Shown in pieces: positions 1 to 7,577 of a stretch of 64,000 nt of DNA (the first letter of the stretch is position 1; each line of letters starts with the position of its first letter). Where the stretch lies: positions 3,472,001-3,536,000 of the forward strand of contig NZ_CP048836.1 of NCBI RefSeq assembly GCF_010983895.1, in the 5' to 3' direction. Below the pieces are notes generated by a model. It made no database searches, was not told the origin of the DNA, and saw only the letters and a program-made list of their open reading frames with translations. This DNA comes from Nitrogeniibacter mangrovi. GTDB lineage: Bacteria; Pseudomonadota; Gammaproteobacteria; Burkholderiales; Rhodocyclaceae. Both the position numbers and the translations under genes were made by a program.

Positions 1-1437
1 GCCTTCGCCCACACCGAAACCTGCGCCTACGCCGACGTGCTGCTGCCGGCCACCACCTGGGGCGAAAAGGACGGCACCGTCACCAACTCGGAACGCCGCA
101 TCAGCCGGGTGCGCGCCGCCGTGCCCGCCCCCGGCGAGGCGCGCCACGACTGGGCCATCGCCGCCGATTTCGCCCGCCGCCTCGGCGCGCGGCTGGGCCA
201 GGCCGAACTGGCCGAACGCCTGTTCGCCTACGACGGCCCCGAGGCGATCTGGAACGAACACCGCGACAGCACCGCCGGGCGCGATCTGGACATCACCGGC
301 CTGTCCTACGCCCTGCTGGAGCGGGACGGTCCGCAGCAGTGGCCGTTTCCGGCCGGCGCCGCCATGGGCAAGATCCGCCTCTACGAGGACAGCGTGTATC
401 CGACCGATTCCGGCCGGGCCCGCTTCGTCGCCACCGAATACACCGCCACCGCGGAAACGCCCAGCGCCCGCTATCCGCTGCACCTGATCACCGGCCGCCT
501 GCGCGACCAGTGGCACGGCATGAGCCGCACCGGTCTGGTGGCCCGGCTCTACAACCACGAGGCCGAGCCGCTGCTGCACATGCATGCGGACGACCTCGCC
601 CGCCGCGGCCTCGCAGACGGCGACATCGTCCGCGTCAAGTCGCGCCAGGGCGCCGTGGTGCTCAAGGTGCTGGCGGCCGACACCGTGCGTGCCGGCCAGT
701 GCTTCCTGCCCATGCACTGGGGCGGCAACGCCATGGCCGGCACCCTGGGCATCAACGCGCTAACGCCGGACGCCATCGATCCGTACTCCAAACAACCCGA
801 ACTCAAGCACGCCGCCGTGCAGGTGGAAACATTCACCCGCGGCCACCCGGTGGTCGCCATGCGCCGCATCGACACCGCGCAGGAGAACCCCTTCGAGGTC
901 ATGGCGCAGGTACGCGAACAACTGGCGCCCCTGCCCTACGCCAGCCTCACCCTCACCGGCCGCGAGACCCCGGTGGTGATGCTGCAGTCGCGGGTCGACA
1001 TCGACGAGCCGGCGCTGATCGCCGCGGTGGACGCGGCCTTCGGTCTCGACGACGCGAACCGGACCCTCAGCTACGCCGACCGCCGGCGCGACATCGCCAA
1101 GCGCGCCCGCATCGACGACGACGTGCTCATGGCGGTGCGTCTGGTGGGCGAGACCCGCGCCGCCGAGTGGCTCGCGCAGCTGATGATCGTGGGCGCCTCG
1201 GCGGCACCGATGCGCCGCTGGCTGCTCGCGCCCGTCACCCAGCCGCCGGAAGGCGGCCCGACCCGCGGCAAGGTGATCTGCAACTGCTTCGACATCGCCG
1301 AGGATGCGATCCAGGCCGCGTTTGCCTCGGGCGAGAGCCTCGAGCAGTTGCAGGCGCGCACCCGCTGTGGCACCAACTGCGGCTCCTGCCTCCCCGAACT
1401 GAAGCGACTCAAGGCTCACGCCCCCGCCACGGCCTGA
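1..1437 (+). CDS. nasA: Assimilatory nitrate reductase, large subunit (5' end outside window)
   Basis: Molybdopterin (bis-MGD) enzyme that reduces nitrate to nitrite in the cytoplasm for nitrogen assimilation. The reading frame is open from base 1, so only the C-terminal ~478 residues are visible; the N-terminal [4Fe-4S] region is off the window. Visible are the molybdopterin-oxidoreductase stretch (ATTWGEKDGTVTNSERR), the dinucleotide-binding domain around LITGRLRDQWHGMSRTG, and a C-terminal BFD-like [2Fe-2S] domain (VICNCFDIAED then TRCGTNCGSC). That appended domain is typical of NasA-type assimilatory enzymes and absent from periplasmic NapA. nirBD lies 6 kb downstream on the same strand, separated by an unrelated-looking metal/redox cluster. 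Family assignment is firm; the symbol rests on the domain layout and context. Confidence 0.9.
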   Translation, partial: AFAHTETCAYADVLLPATTWGEKDGTVTNSERRISRVRAAVPAPGEARHDWAIAADFARRLGARLGQAELAERLFAYDGPEAIWNEHRDSTAGRDLDITGLSYALLERDGPQQWPFPAGAAMGKIRLYEDSVYPTDSGRARFVATEYTATAETPSARYPLHLITGRLRDQWHGMSRTGLVARLYNHEAEPLLHMHADDLARRGLADGDIVRVKSRQGAVVLKVLAADTVRAGQCFLPMHWGGNAMAGTLGINALTPDAIDPYSKQPELKHAAVQVETFTRGHPVVAMRRIDTAQENPFEVMAQVREQLAPLPYASLTLTGRETPVVMLQSRVDIDEPALIAAVDAAFGLDDANRTLSYADRRRDIAKRARIDDDVLMAVRLVGETRAAEWLAQLMIVGASAAPMRRWLLAPVTQPPEGGPTRGKVICNCFDIAEDAIQAAFASGESLEQLQARTRCGTNCGSCLPELKRLKAHAPATA

Positions 1438-1553
1438 CTCGGGCCGTCGCCCGCGGCCCCGGCCTTCGGGCCGATGTCCGCCATGGAATCCGGGCGCGCG
1501 GCATAGTGTCGCAAACCGCGCCGGCGGCGCGTGAATCCCTTTACAGTCGCCGG

Positions 1554-1943
1554 ATGTCCGACGTGCGCGCACGGCTCCTCCGCTTCTTCGCCCTGGCCTG
1601 GGTCGCCACCCTCATGCTGGTGGTGGCCCCGTCCATCGCCCACATCGGCGCCGCGTCCGGCGGCACCTCCCTGACCGACATCTGCTCCGCGCTGGGCATC
1701 CAGCGCTTGCCGACGGATACGGACGAGTCGGGGCGCCGTCCCGAACCGGATGCCGCCCGTGCCGGCTGCCCCTGGTGCACGCAGCAGAGCCCAGCGGCGC
1801 TGCCGCCCGCCATGGCCGCCGCCGATGCGCCGCATCCGCACCAGACACCCCGGCGCGCCGCGCCGCCACCGGCCGATCCGCGCCACGCCGACGATCCGGC
1901 CACTCCGCCGCCCTCGCGCGCCCCGCCCCACCGGCATCACTGA
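1554..1943 (+). CDS. DUF2946 family small secreted/membrane protein
   Basis: A 129-residue protein with one N-terminal hydrophobic segment (residues ~7-27, LLRFFALAWVATLMLVV), then DICSALG, a CPWC motif and a low-complexity Pro/Ala/His tail ending in HRHH. This matches DUF2946 proteins, which usually carry an early hydrophobic helix, a DIC-type motif and a paired-cysteine motif, and often sit beside TonB receptors implicated in copper handling. The function is unknown; the Cys pair and His-rich tail would suit metal binding (inference). It lies 112 bases upstream of the TonB receptor on the same strand. The start is the ATG at 1554; no strong Shine-Dalgarno sequence is visible. Confidence 0.6.
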   Translation: MSDVRARLLRFFALAWVATLMLVVAPSIAHIGAASGGTSLTDICSALGIQRLPTDTDESGRRPEPDAARAGCPWCTQQSPAALPPAMAAADAPHPHQTPRRAAPPPADPRHADDPATPPPSRAPPHRHH

Positions 1944-2055
1944 GCCCATCCCGAACCGAGGTCCATCGCCTGCCGCCCCTGGCCGCCGGCCACCTCGTGT
2001 TGCGCCCGCCGCGGCCGGAACGCCACCGGCGCCAGATGTCCGAATGAGGTCTTTC

Positions 2056-4145
2056 ATGCAGGTATTTCGATTCGCGCCGGCCACCGCGGCGCTGCTCGGT
2101 GCGGTCCCCCTGTGCCACGCCCAGACGCCGGCCATGCTCGACGAGGTGAGCGTCACCGCCACCCGCGAAGCGCGCTCCACCGCCGACGTCCCCCAGGCCA
2201 TTGCCGTGATCGGCAAGGACGCCCTGGCCGGGAAGACGATGTACAACCTCAGGGAGGCGCTGCAGGACATCCCCGGGGTGCTGGTGAATTCCAAGAACGG
2301 TGGCTTCGACGCCCGCCTGATCATCCGCGGCGCCGGCCTCAAGGCCCCCTACGGCATCCGCGAGATCATGGTGCTGCGCGACGGGGTCCCGCTGACCGAC
2401 CCGGACAGCTTCACCCGCCTCGACTTCGTAGACACCCAGGACATCGAGCGCATCGAAGTGGCCAAGGGCCCGGGCAACCTGTTCGCCGCGGGCAGCGCCG
2501 GCGGCGCCATCCAGGTCATCTCCAGGTCGGTGTTCGACGACACCGCCAACAGTGCCCGCATCGGCCTGGGCACCCAGGATACCGAAAGCGTCCACCTGCG
2601 CTACGGCGGCATGATCAGCACCACCCAGGCGCTGGCGCTGACCGTCTCCCACCGCAACCAGGACAACGACTGGCGCGCCTGGAACAGCTTCGCCACCACG
2701 CAGACCTCGATCAAGCATGGCTGGCTCCTGTCCGACAACGACACCCTGGAGAGCGAACTGTCCTACGCCGAGGCCGACATGCAACTGCCCGGCAGCATGG
2801 ATGCGGCCCTGTTCAACGAGTACCTGCACAACGGTCGGCAAGCCGACACGGCCGAACCGTGGAAGCACTCGGGACGCTACTCCAAGGTGTGGTTCTTCAA
2901 CACCCGCCTGGAGATGGTGCGCGGCGACTTCACCTTCAAGCCGCGCTTCTACTACAACACCTGGCACCACTACCACCCGGTCACCGGCCTGATCAACGAT
3001 CCCTCGTCCTGGGTCAGCAATATCGGCACCGACCTGGAGGGTCATTGGCGCCACCCCGACGGCACCCTGGTGGCCGGGGTGTCGGTCCGCCGGGAGAACG
3101 CGCCGGATCAGAAGAAATACGAATACCGGGACGTGCGCACCCTGCCCGGCGGACGCATTCTCGCCACCCTGTCGGACGCCCGGGGCGATCTGGCGTCCAC
3201 CAGCGACAGCGAAAGCCTGCTCACCGGCCTCTACATCCAGGAGAGCTGGCGCCCCACCGAGCGCTGGATCGTGGACACCGGCCTGCGCTACGACGTGATC
3301 GACATGGACAACACCACCGACGAGATCACCCAGTACAGCTGGGCCCTCGGGCGCTATGTGGCCGGTGACGGCCATACGCACACGAAGAAGACCTTTCGCC
3401 TGCCGGCACCCAAGCTGGCCGTCACCTACAAGCTCGGGGGCGGGATCAACCTCTTCGCCATGATCGCCCAGGCCGCCCAGGTCCCGTCCTCGGGCGAGGT
3501 GTCGAGCAACCCCTCGCTGGACGCCTCGGTGTCGCGCAATATCGAGTTCGGCCTCAAGGGCCGCCACCGCGACTGGAGCTTCGACGCCAGCATCTATCAC
3601 ACCCGGGTGCGCGACGAGATCGTGCAGATCAACACCGGCGGGGTGACCGAATACGCCAACGCGGGCCAGACCGACAAGAAAGGGGTCGAACTGGCGGGCG
3701 ACGTGGCCGTGGGTCACGGCTTCAGCCTGGGGGCTTCTACGCCTGGTCCCACTACACCTACGACAAATTCAGCGAGCCGGTCCGGGTCGGCTTCGCCACC
3801 GTCAACCAGGACCGCGCCGGGAACGAGCTGCCCTACATTCCGCGCCACCAGTACGGCGCCCATGTCGCCTGGGCCGGCAGCGGCTGGCGGGCCCGGCTGG
3901 CCGGATTGAGCTGGGGCGAGTACTGGATGGACAACGCCAACACCGAGAAATACGCCGGGTGGCAGTGGGTGATGAACCTGTCGGTGAGCTACCGGCGCGC
4001 CCCCCACGCCCTGACCCTGAACGTGGACAACCTGACCGACAAGCGCTACGCCGTCGAAGCCAAAAAGGACACCGGCGGCAAGGTGAGCTATTCGGCCGCC
4101 GCGCCGCGCGCGGTGATGCTCACCTACCGCTACGACTTCCACTGA
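2056..4145 (+). pseudogene. TonB-dependent outer-membrane receptor, disrupted by a one-base frameshift
   Basis: The frame encodes a signal peptide (MQVFRFAPATAALLGAVPLCHA), a plug domain (LDEVSVTATRE, then VLRDGVPLTDP and IERIEVAKGPG) and most of a beta-barrel as far as about 3728. The remainder (GFYAWSHYTYDKF to the C-terminal YRYDFH, ending in the aromatic residue expected for an outer-membrane barrel) continues in another frame. The shift falls in a run of five G at 3729-3733; a sixth G would restore one 696-residue frame. The start at 2056 is preceded by TGAGG with 6-base spacing. An ATG at 2044 is also in frame. Neighbours suggest a metal or metal complex as substrate, but this is inference. 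A sequencing error, phase variation or a true pseudogene are all possible. Confidence 0.85.
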
Positions 4146-4155
4146 GGCGCCCCCC

Positions 4156-4983
4156 ATGAAGACCATCCTGATGGCCGGCCTCGTGGCCGCCAGCCTCCAT
4201 GCCCCGGCCCGGCACGCCCACGGCGGCGCGCCCGTCGACGCGCCAGCCGGCGACTGGAGCCACGCCCCGCGCCTGCTGCCCGCCGGCGGCGGGCGCGGCG
4301 AGGTGATGTTGCGGCTCGCCGACCTGCAGGCGACCGAGCTCACGGTGTTCGCACCGGGCGCCACCGGCGGCACGCCGGTACGCCGCGTCCCGGTCGCGGC
4401 CGGCCGCGCGGGGATCACACCCGCCGCCCCGATGCTGGGCAACTATCACTGGGTGCAGGCCCGCGATACCACCGGCGGCACGATCCGCGTGGCGACCACC
4501 GCAGTGTATTTCGCCAATCCGGGCCCAGCCCCGACGGCCCTGCTGGCCGAATCCAGAAGCGAGCTCGAGATCGTACCCACGCCCCTGCCGAGGGAGCATG
4601 CCCACTATCGCGAAGGAGAACGATGGCGTTTCGTCGTGCGCTGGCAAGGACGGCCGCTGGCCGGGCAGCCAGTGACGATGGAAACGTCCCGCGGCAGCCG
4701 CGCCCGGGCGATCAGCGCCGCCGACGGCCAGGTTGTCTTCATCTTCCCCCGCGACGTCGACCCGGGCGACCGCGATGCCGGCGGCCCGGGCCGGCCCGGT
4801 GCCGTTTTCGTGCTGTGGACCGAACGCCGCTTGGACGGCGTGCACTACCTCACCTCGTTCACCGGGCGCTATTCGCCGGAGCCGGGGCGCACCCGATCGC
4901 TGCCCTGGGGCACCGGTTTTGCGCTGTTCGGCATGGTCCTCGCCCTGCCCCTGTTGCGTCGCCGGGAGACCCGCCATGACTGA
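4156..4983 (+). CDS. Exported protein with C-terminal membrane anchor, unknown function
   Basis: A 275-residue protein with an N-terminal signal-like segment (MKTILMAGLVAASLHAPA) and one C-terminal hydrophobic helix (residues ~250-267) followed by RRRETRHD, so the body should be periplasmic and anchored to the inner membrane. The middle has beta-rich stretches (ATELTVFAPGA, WRFVVRWQGRPLAGQPVTME) recalling Ig-like or DUF4198-type periplasmic proteins of metal-uptake loci; I cannot assign a family with certainty. The gene starts 10 bases after the TonB receptor frame ends and its stop overlaps the start of the polyferredoxin gene by 8 bases, so translational coupling and a shared role are likely. 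Confidence 0.65.
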   Translation: MKTILMAGLVAASLHAPARHAHGGAPVDAPAGDWSHAPRLLPAGGGRGEVMLRLADLQATELTVFAPGATGGTPVRRVPVAAGRAGITPAAPMLGNYHWVQARDTTGGTIRVATTAVYFANPGPAPTALLAESRSELEIVPTPLPREHAHYREGERWRFVVRWQGRPLAGQPVTMETSRGSRARAISAADGQVVFIFPRDVDPGDRDAGGPGRPGAVFVLWTERRLDGVHYLTSFTGRYSPEPGRTRSLPWGTGFALFGMVLALPLLRRRETRHD

Positions 4984-6034
4984 TGCCACCCACACCTTCC
5001 CGAGCCTTGGCCGGGTTCGCCTCGGCGTCCAGCTGTTCATGTTCGTCCTGCTCGTCTGGGGCGCCAGCGTGGTCGGCCACTACTCGGCCGAGAAGCTCTC
5101 TGACGCCCTGCCCGCCCTGTCCTGCGCCTACGACATGGAAAATGCCGGCTATTGCGTGCTGATCCCGCTCCAGCACCAGATGCACCACCGGGTCGGCCAG
5201 GCCCTGGTCGCCGCCCAGCAGGTGGGCCTCAAGGTCGTCCTGCCCCTGGCCATGACCCTGCTCACCTTCCTGGCCTTCTTCTTCGTGCTCGGCAAGGCGT
5301 TCTGCGGCTGGGTCTGCCCTCTGGGGACGCTGCAGGAACTGGTGCAGCGGGCCGGGCGCCGTTTCGGCCTGCCCCTGCACGCCCTGGATACGACCGGCAC
5401 CCGCCGGGTGCGCCCGGTCAAGTGGCTGATCCTGCTCGGCCTGGTGCTGACCCTGCCCCTGCTCACCGGGCTGGGGATCACCCCGCACGAGTTCGGCAAC
5501 CCGTACTGCGACGTGTGCCCTGCGCGCATCGCCACCACCCTGCTCAGCGGCAACACGGAGCAACTGGCGCTCAACGCCGCCAGCCCCCTGAGCTTCGCCC
5601 TCGGCGCCCTGGGCAATACCGTGTTCGGCTTCGTCGCCGTGGCCGCCCTGGCGATCCGCCAGCCCTTCTGCCGCATCTGCCCGATGCTGGCCCTCAACGG
5701 CGCCTTCCGTCACCTGTCCCTCACCCGACTGGTCAAGCGACCCCATGACAAGTGTGCCCGATGCGGCATCTGCGCCCAGGCCTGCCCCATGGACATCCAC
5801 GAGATCCAGCGTGAATCGGGACGCAAGGCCTTCCACGAGGACTGCACCCTGTGCGGGCGCTGCGCCGAATTCTGCCCCGACGACGACGTGATCGCACTCA
5901 CGTTCGGCCCGTTCCGGTGGTTTCGCTCACGTCGAAGCTATTACAAGCGGCGTGTCCGGGCCGAGTCGCCCCAAGGCGAGCTCAAGCCGCTCAAATTCAT
6001 GCCACGGCCGGGTCCGTCGGCCGAACGGCCATGA
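4976..6034 (+). CDS. NapH/CcoG-like membrane polyferredoxin
   Basis: A 352-residue inner-membrane iron-sulfur protein with about five hydrophobic segments. Three CxxCP-type motifs lie at membrane boundaries (CGWVCPLG, CDVCPARI, CRICPML), as in the NapH/NosR/CcoG group. They are followed by two cytoplasmic ferredoxin-type [4Fe-4S] motifs (CARCGICAQACPM and CTLCGRCAEFCPDD). Family members pass electrons across or along the membrane to periplasmic partners. The start at 4976 is inside the end of the upstream gene, and the stop overlaps the next start (ATGA at 6031), so it is the middle of a tightly coupled operon. Probable role (inference): supplying electrons to reduce a metal or disulfide in the periplasm together with its DsbD-like neighbour. 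Confidence 0.8.
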   Translation: MTDATHTFPSLGRVRLGVQLFMFVLLVWGASVVGHYSAEKLSDALPALSCAYDMENAGYCVLIPLQHQMHHRVGQALVAAQQVGLKVVLPLAMTLLTFLAFFFVLGKAFCGWVCPLGTLQELVQRAGRRFGLPLHALDTTGTRRVRPVKWLILLGLVLTLPLLTGLGITPHEFGNPYCDVCPARIATTLLSGNTEQLALNAASPLSFALGALGNTVFGFVAVAALAIRQPFCRICPMLALNGAFRHLSLTRLVKRPHDKCARCGICAQACPMDIHEIQRESGRKAFHEDCTLCGRCAEFCPDDDVIALTFGPFRWFRSRRSYYKRRVRAESPQGELKPLKFMPRPGPSAERP

Positions 6035-6744
6035 GCCCGGACGCCCTCGCCGCGCTGATCGCTCCGGACGGCCACATCGGTCTGGCCGGCGCCCTGGTGC
6101 TGGGCCTGTCCATGGGGCTGACGGCGTGCACCGTCACCTGCCTGCCCTATATGGGCACCTGGGCGCTCGGGCGCGCCGGTCGCGGCCGCGAGACGCTCGT
6201 CCATACCGGCGCCTTCGTCGCCGGCCGAGTGGCGGCCTACACGGCCCTCGGCGCCCTGGCCGGACAGCTGGGTCAGTGGCTGGTCGACAGCCTGCAGGGT
6301 CCGCTCGGGCAGCGGGCCATCGGCGGCGCCAGCCTGTTCGCCGGCCTGTGGCTGATGCTGGCCGAGCGCCGCGCCCCCCGCGCCGCCCCGCCGACGCTCC
6401 ACTTCCATCCGCGCCGGCACGACCGTGCCAGGGCCTGCGCCGGCACCCGACTGGCCGCCGCGCCGCCGTTCCTGATGGGGGCCGCCCTGAGCCTGACCCC
6501 GTGCGCGCCCCTGGGCTGGCTGATCGGCATGAGCGCCGCCACCGGCAGCCTGGGCGAAGGCCTCGCACGCGGGCTGGCCTTCGGCCTCGGCGCCGGCATC
6601 ACGCCCTTGTTGCTGCTGGTGCCGGCCGCCGGCGTGCTCGGCCGGCGCCTGCGCCGCGAGCGTGCCTGGCTGGGCTTGTGGCTGCGGGTCGGCGCAGGCG
6701 GGGTGCTGATCTTCCTGGGCTCGCAACGGCTGTTCAGCGCCTGA
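6031..6744 (+). CDS. DsbD/TauE-SafE-like membrane protein with conserved cysteines
   Basis: A 237-residue, roughly six-helix membrane protein of the DsbD transmembrane / sulfite exporter TauE-SafE group. The first helix carries CTVTCLPYMGTW and the fourth carries SLTPCAPLGW. The spacing mirrors the two internally repeated cysteine positions that DsbD and CcdA use to carry reducing equivalents across the membrane. There is an Arg-rich, His-containing loop between the halves (RRAPRAAPPTLHFHPRRH). Translation is coupled to the polyferredoxin by the 4-base ATGA overlap. A role in thiol or electron transport is inferred from the Cys placement and neighbour; a metal exporter is the alternative. Confidence 0.7.
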   Translation: MSPDALAALIAPDGHIGLAGALVLGLSMGLTACTVTCLPYMGTWALGRAGRGRETLVHTGAFVAGRVAAYTALGALAGQLGQWLVDSLQGPLGQRAIGGASLFAGLWLMLAERRAPRAAPPTLHFHPRRHDRARACAGTRLAAAPPFLMGAALSLTPCAPLGWLIGMSAATGSLGEGLARGLAFGLGAGITPLLLLVPAAGVLGRRLRRERAWLGLWLRVGAGGVLIFLGSQRLFSA

Positions 6745-6816
6745 GCCATCCGCGGCGCCCGCGTTCGCAGGTCGCTGCTAGAATCGGCGCTGACCTCTCC
6801 CACCGGCCCTTCGATC

Positions 6817-7323
6817 ATGCTCGCCCTGCTCCAACGCCCCCGACTGCCCTTTTTCACCCTCGCCCTCGTGGTCATCGGACTGCTCGGCTTCGGCCTCTAT
6901 CTGCAACATGTCGAGGGCCTGGTGCCCTGCCCCATGTGCATCATGCAGCGCTACGCCTTCGTACTCGTGGCCCTGATCGCCCTGCTGGCCGGCGCGCACG
7001 GCAGCCGCGGGCGCGGGCGCAAGGGCTGGGCGCTGCTCATTGCCCTCGTCGCGGTGGCCGGGCTCGGCGTGGCGGCCCGCCAGAGCTGGATCCAGCGCTT
7101 CCCGCCGGACACCATCGACTGCGGCCCCGGCCTGGAGTACATGATCGACAGCTTCCCGCTGGGTGAGGCGCTGCCGATGATCTTCCAGGGCGCGGGCGAG
7201 TGCACCGCCATCGACTGGAGCTTCCTCGGTCTGTCCATCGCCAACTGGTCGCTGCTGTGTTTTGCCGCCGTGATCGGCTTTGCGCTGTGCATCATTTTCC
7301 GCCGCGCGCACCACAACGGATAA
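6817..7323 (+). CDS. dsbB: Disulfide bond formation protein B
   Basis: DsbB reoxidises the periplasmic thiol oxidase DsbA and hands the electrons to membrane quinone. The 168-residue length and four hydrophobic helices fit the family. The first periplasmic cysteine pair is CPMC followed by IMQR, and the second pair is in DCGPGLEY and GAGECTAID. It follows the DsbD-like gene after 72 bases on the same strand, which makes a thiol-redox grouping with that cluster possible, although DsbB is usually an independent housekeeping gene. The intergenic region after it holds the nirB control region. Confidence 0.93.
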   Translation: MLALLQRPRLPFFTLALVVIGLLGFGLYLQHVEGLVPCPMCIMQRYAFVLVALIALLAGAHGSRGRGRKGWALLIALVAVAGLGVAARQSWIQRFPPDTIDCGPGLEYMIDSFPLGEALPMIFQGAGECTAIDWSFLGLSIANWSLLCFAAVIGFALCIIFRRAHHNG

Positions 7324-7327
7324 ATGC

Positions 7328-7361
7328 GCACCAACGGTGCGTTTTGCACCGCACTGGTGCG
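7328..7361 (+). promoter_or_regulatory. NtrC-type enhancer sites upstream of nirB
   Basis: The stretch TGCACC-N5-GGTGCG at 7345-7361 matches the NtrC binding consensus (TGCACC-N5-GGTGCA) with one mismatch. A second GCACC/GGTGC pair with 3-base spacing lies at 7328-7340, and a further GGTGCGCA half-site at 7368-7375. They are 65-100 bases upstream of the sigma-54 promoter at 7425, the usual enhancer distance. Binding by NtrC is inferred from sequence only. Confidence 0.75.
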
Positions 7362-7424
7362 AAATTCGGTGCGCAGGCCACGACCGACGGCCAACACCCC
7401 TTGAAAACACAGGGTTTCATCCTG

Positions 7425-7440
7425 TGGCACACCCCTTGCT
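7425..7440 (+). promoter_or_regulatory. Sigma-54 (RpoN) promoter of the nirBD operon
   Basis: TGGCAC-N5-TTGCT is an exact match to the -24/-12 consensus with invariant GG (7426-7427) and GC (7438-7439). The predicted transcription start is near 7451, giving a leader of about 127 bases before the nirB start chosen here. Together with the upstream NtrC-type site it predicts expression under nitrogen limitation. Confidence 0.88.
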
Positions 7441-7456
7441 AGACATGGTTGAGTGC

Positions 7457-7519
7457 GGCGCACAATCAGGTGCGCCCCGAAAATCAGCGCATCATGCGGC
7501 CCTGGGTTGATGCCGACCC
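7457..7519 (+). promoter_or_regulatory. Candidate NasR/ANTAR leader RNA hairpins before nirB
   Basis: Hairpin 1 is a perfect 7-bp stem (7457-7463 with 7470-7476) with a six-base loop AATCAG, starting a few bases after the predicted transcription start. Hairpin 2 (7504-7519) has a 5-bp stem closed by a T-G pair and a six-base loop GATGCC. ANTAR target RNAs have two hairpins with hexaloops, A at loop position 1 and G at position 4. Hairpin 1 has the A but not the G, and hairpin 2 the G but not the A. No U-run terminator follows. Supported by the nasR-like gene at 13894; a candidate only. Confidence 0.45.
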
Positions 7520-7577
7520 GCCGCCTTCCGGTTCAACGGCGATCCGGAGTGCGAACACCATGAGCAAGGATGGAACC

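Noticed and set aside
7451-7577. Classical terminator in the nirB leader for NasR to overcome
   Set aside because: No GC stem followed by a T-tract could be found in the leader.
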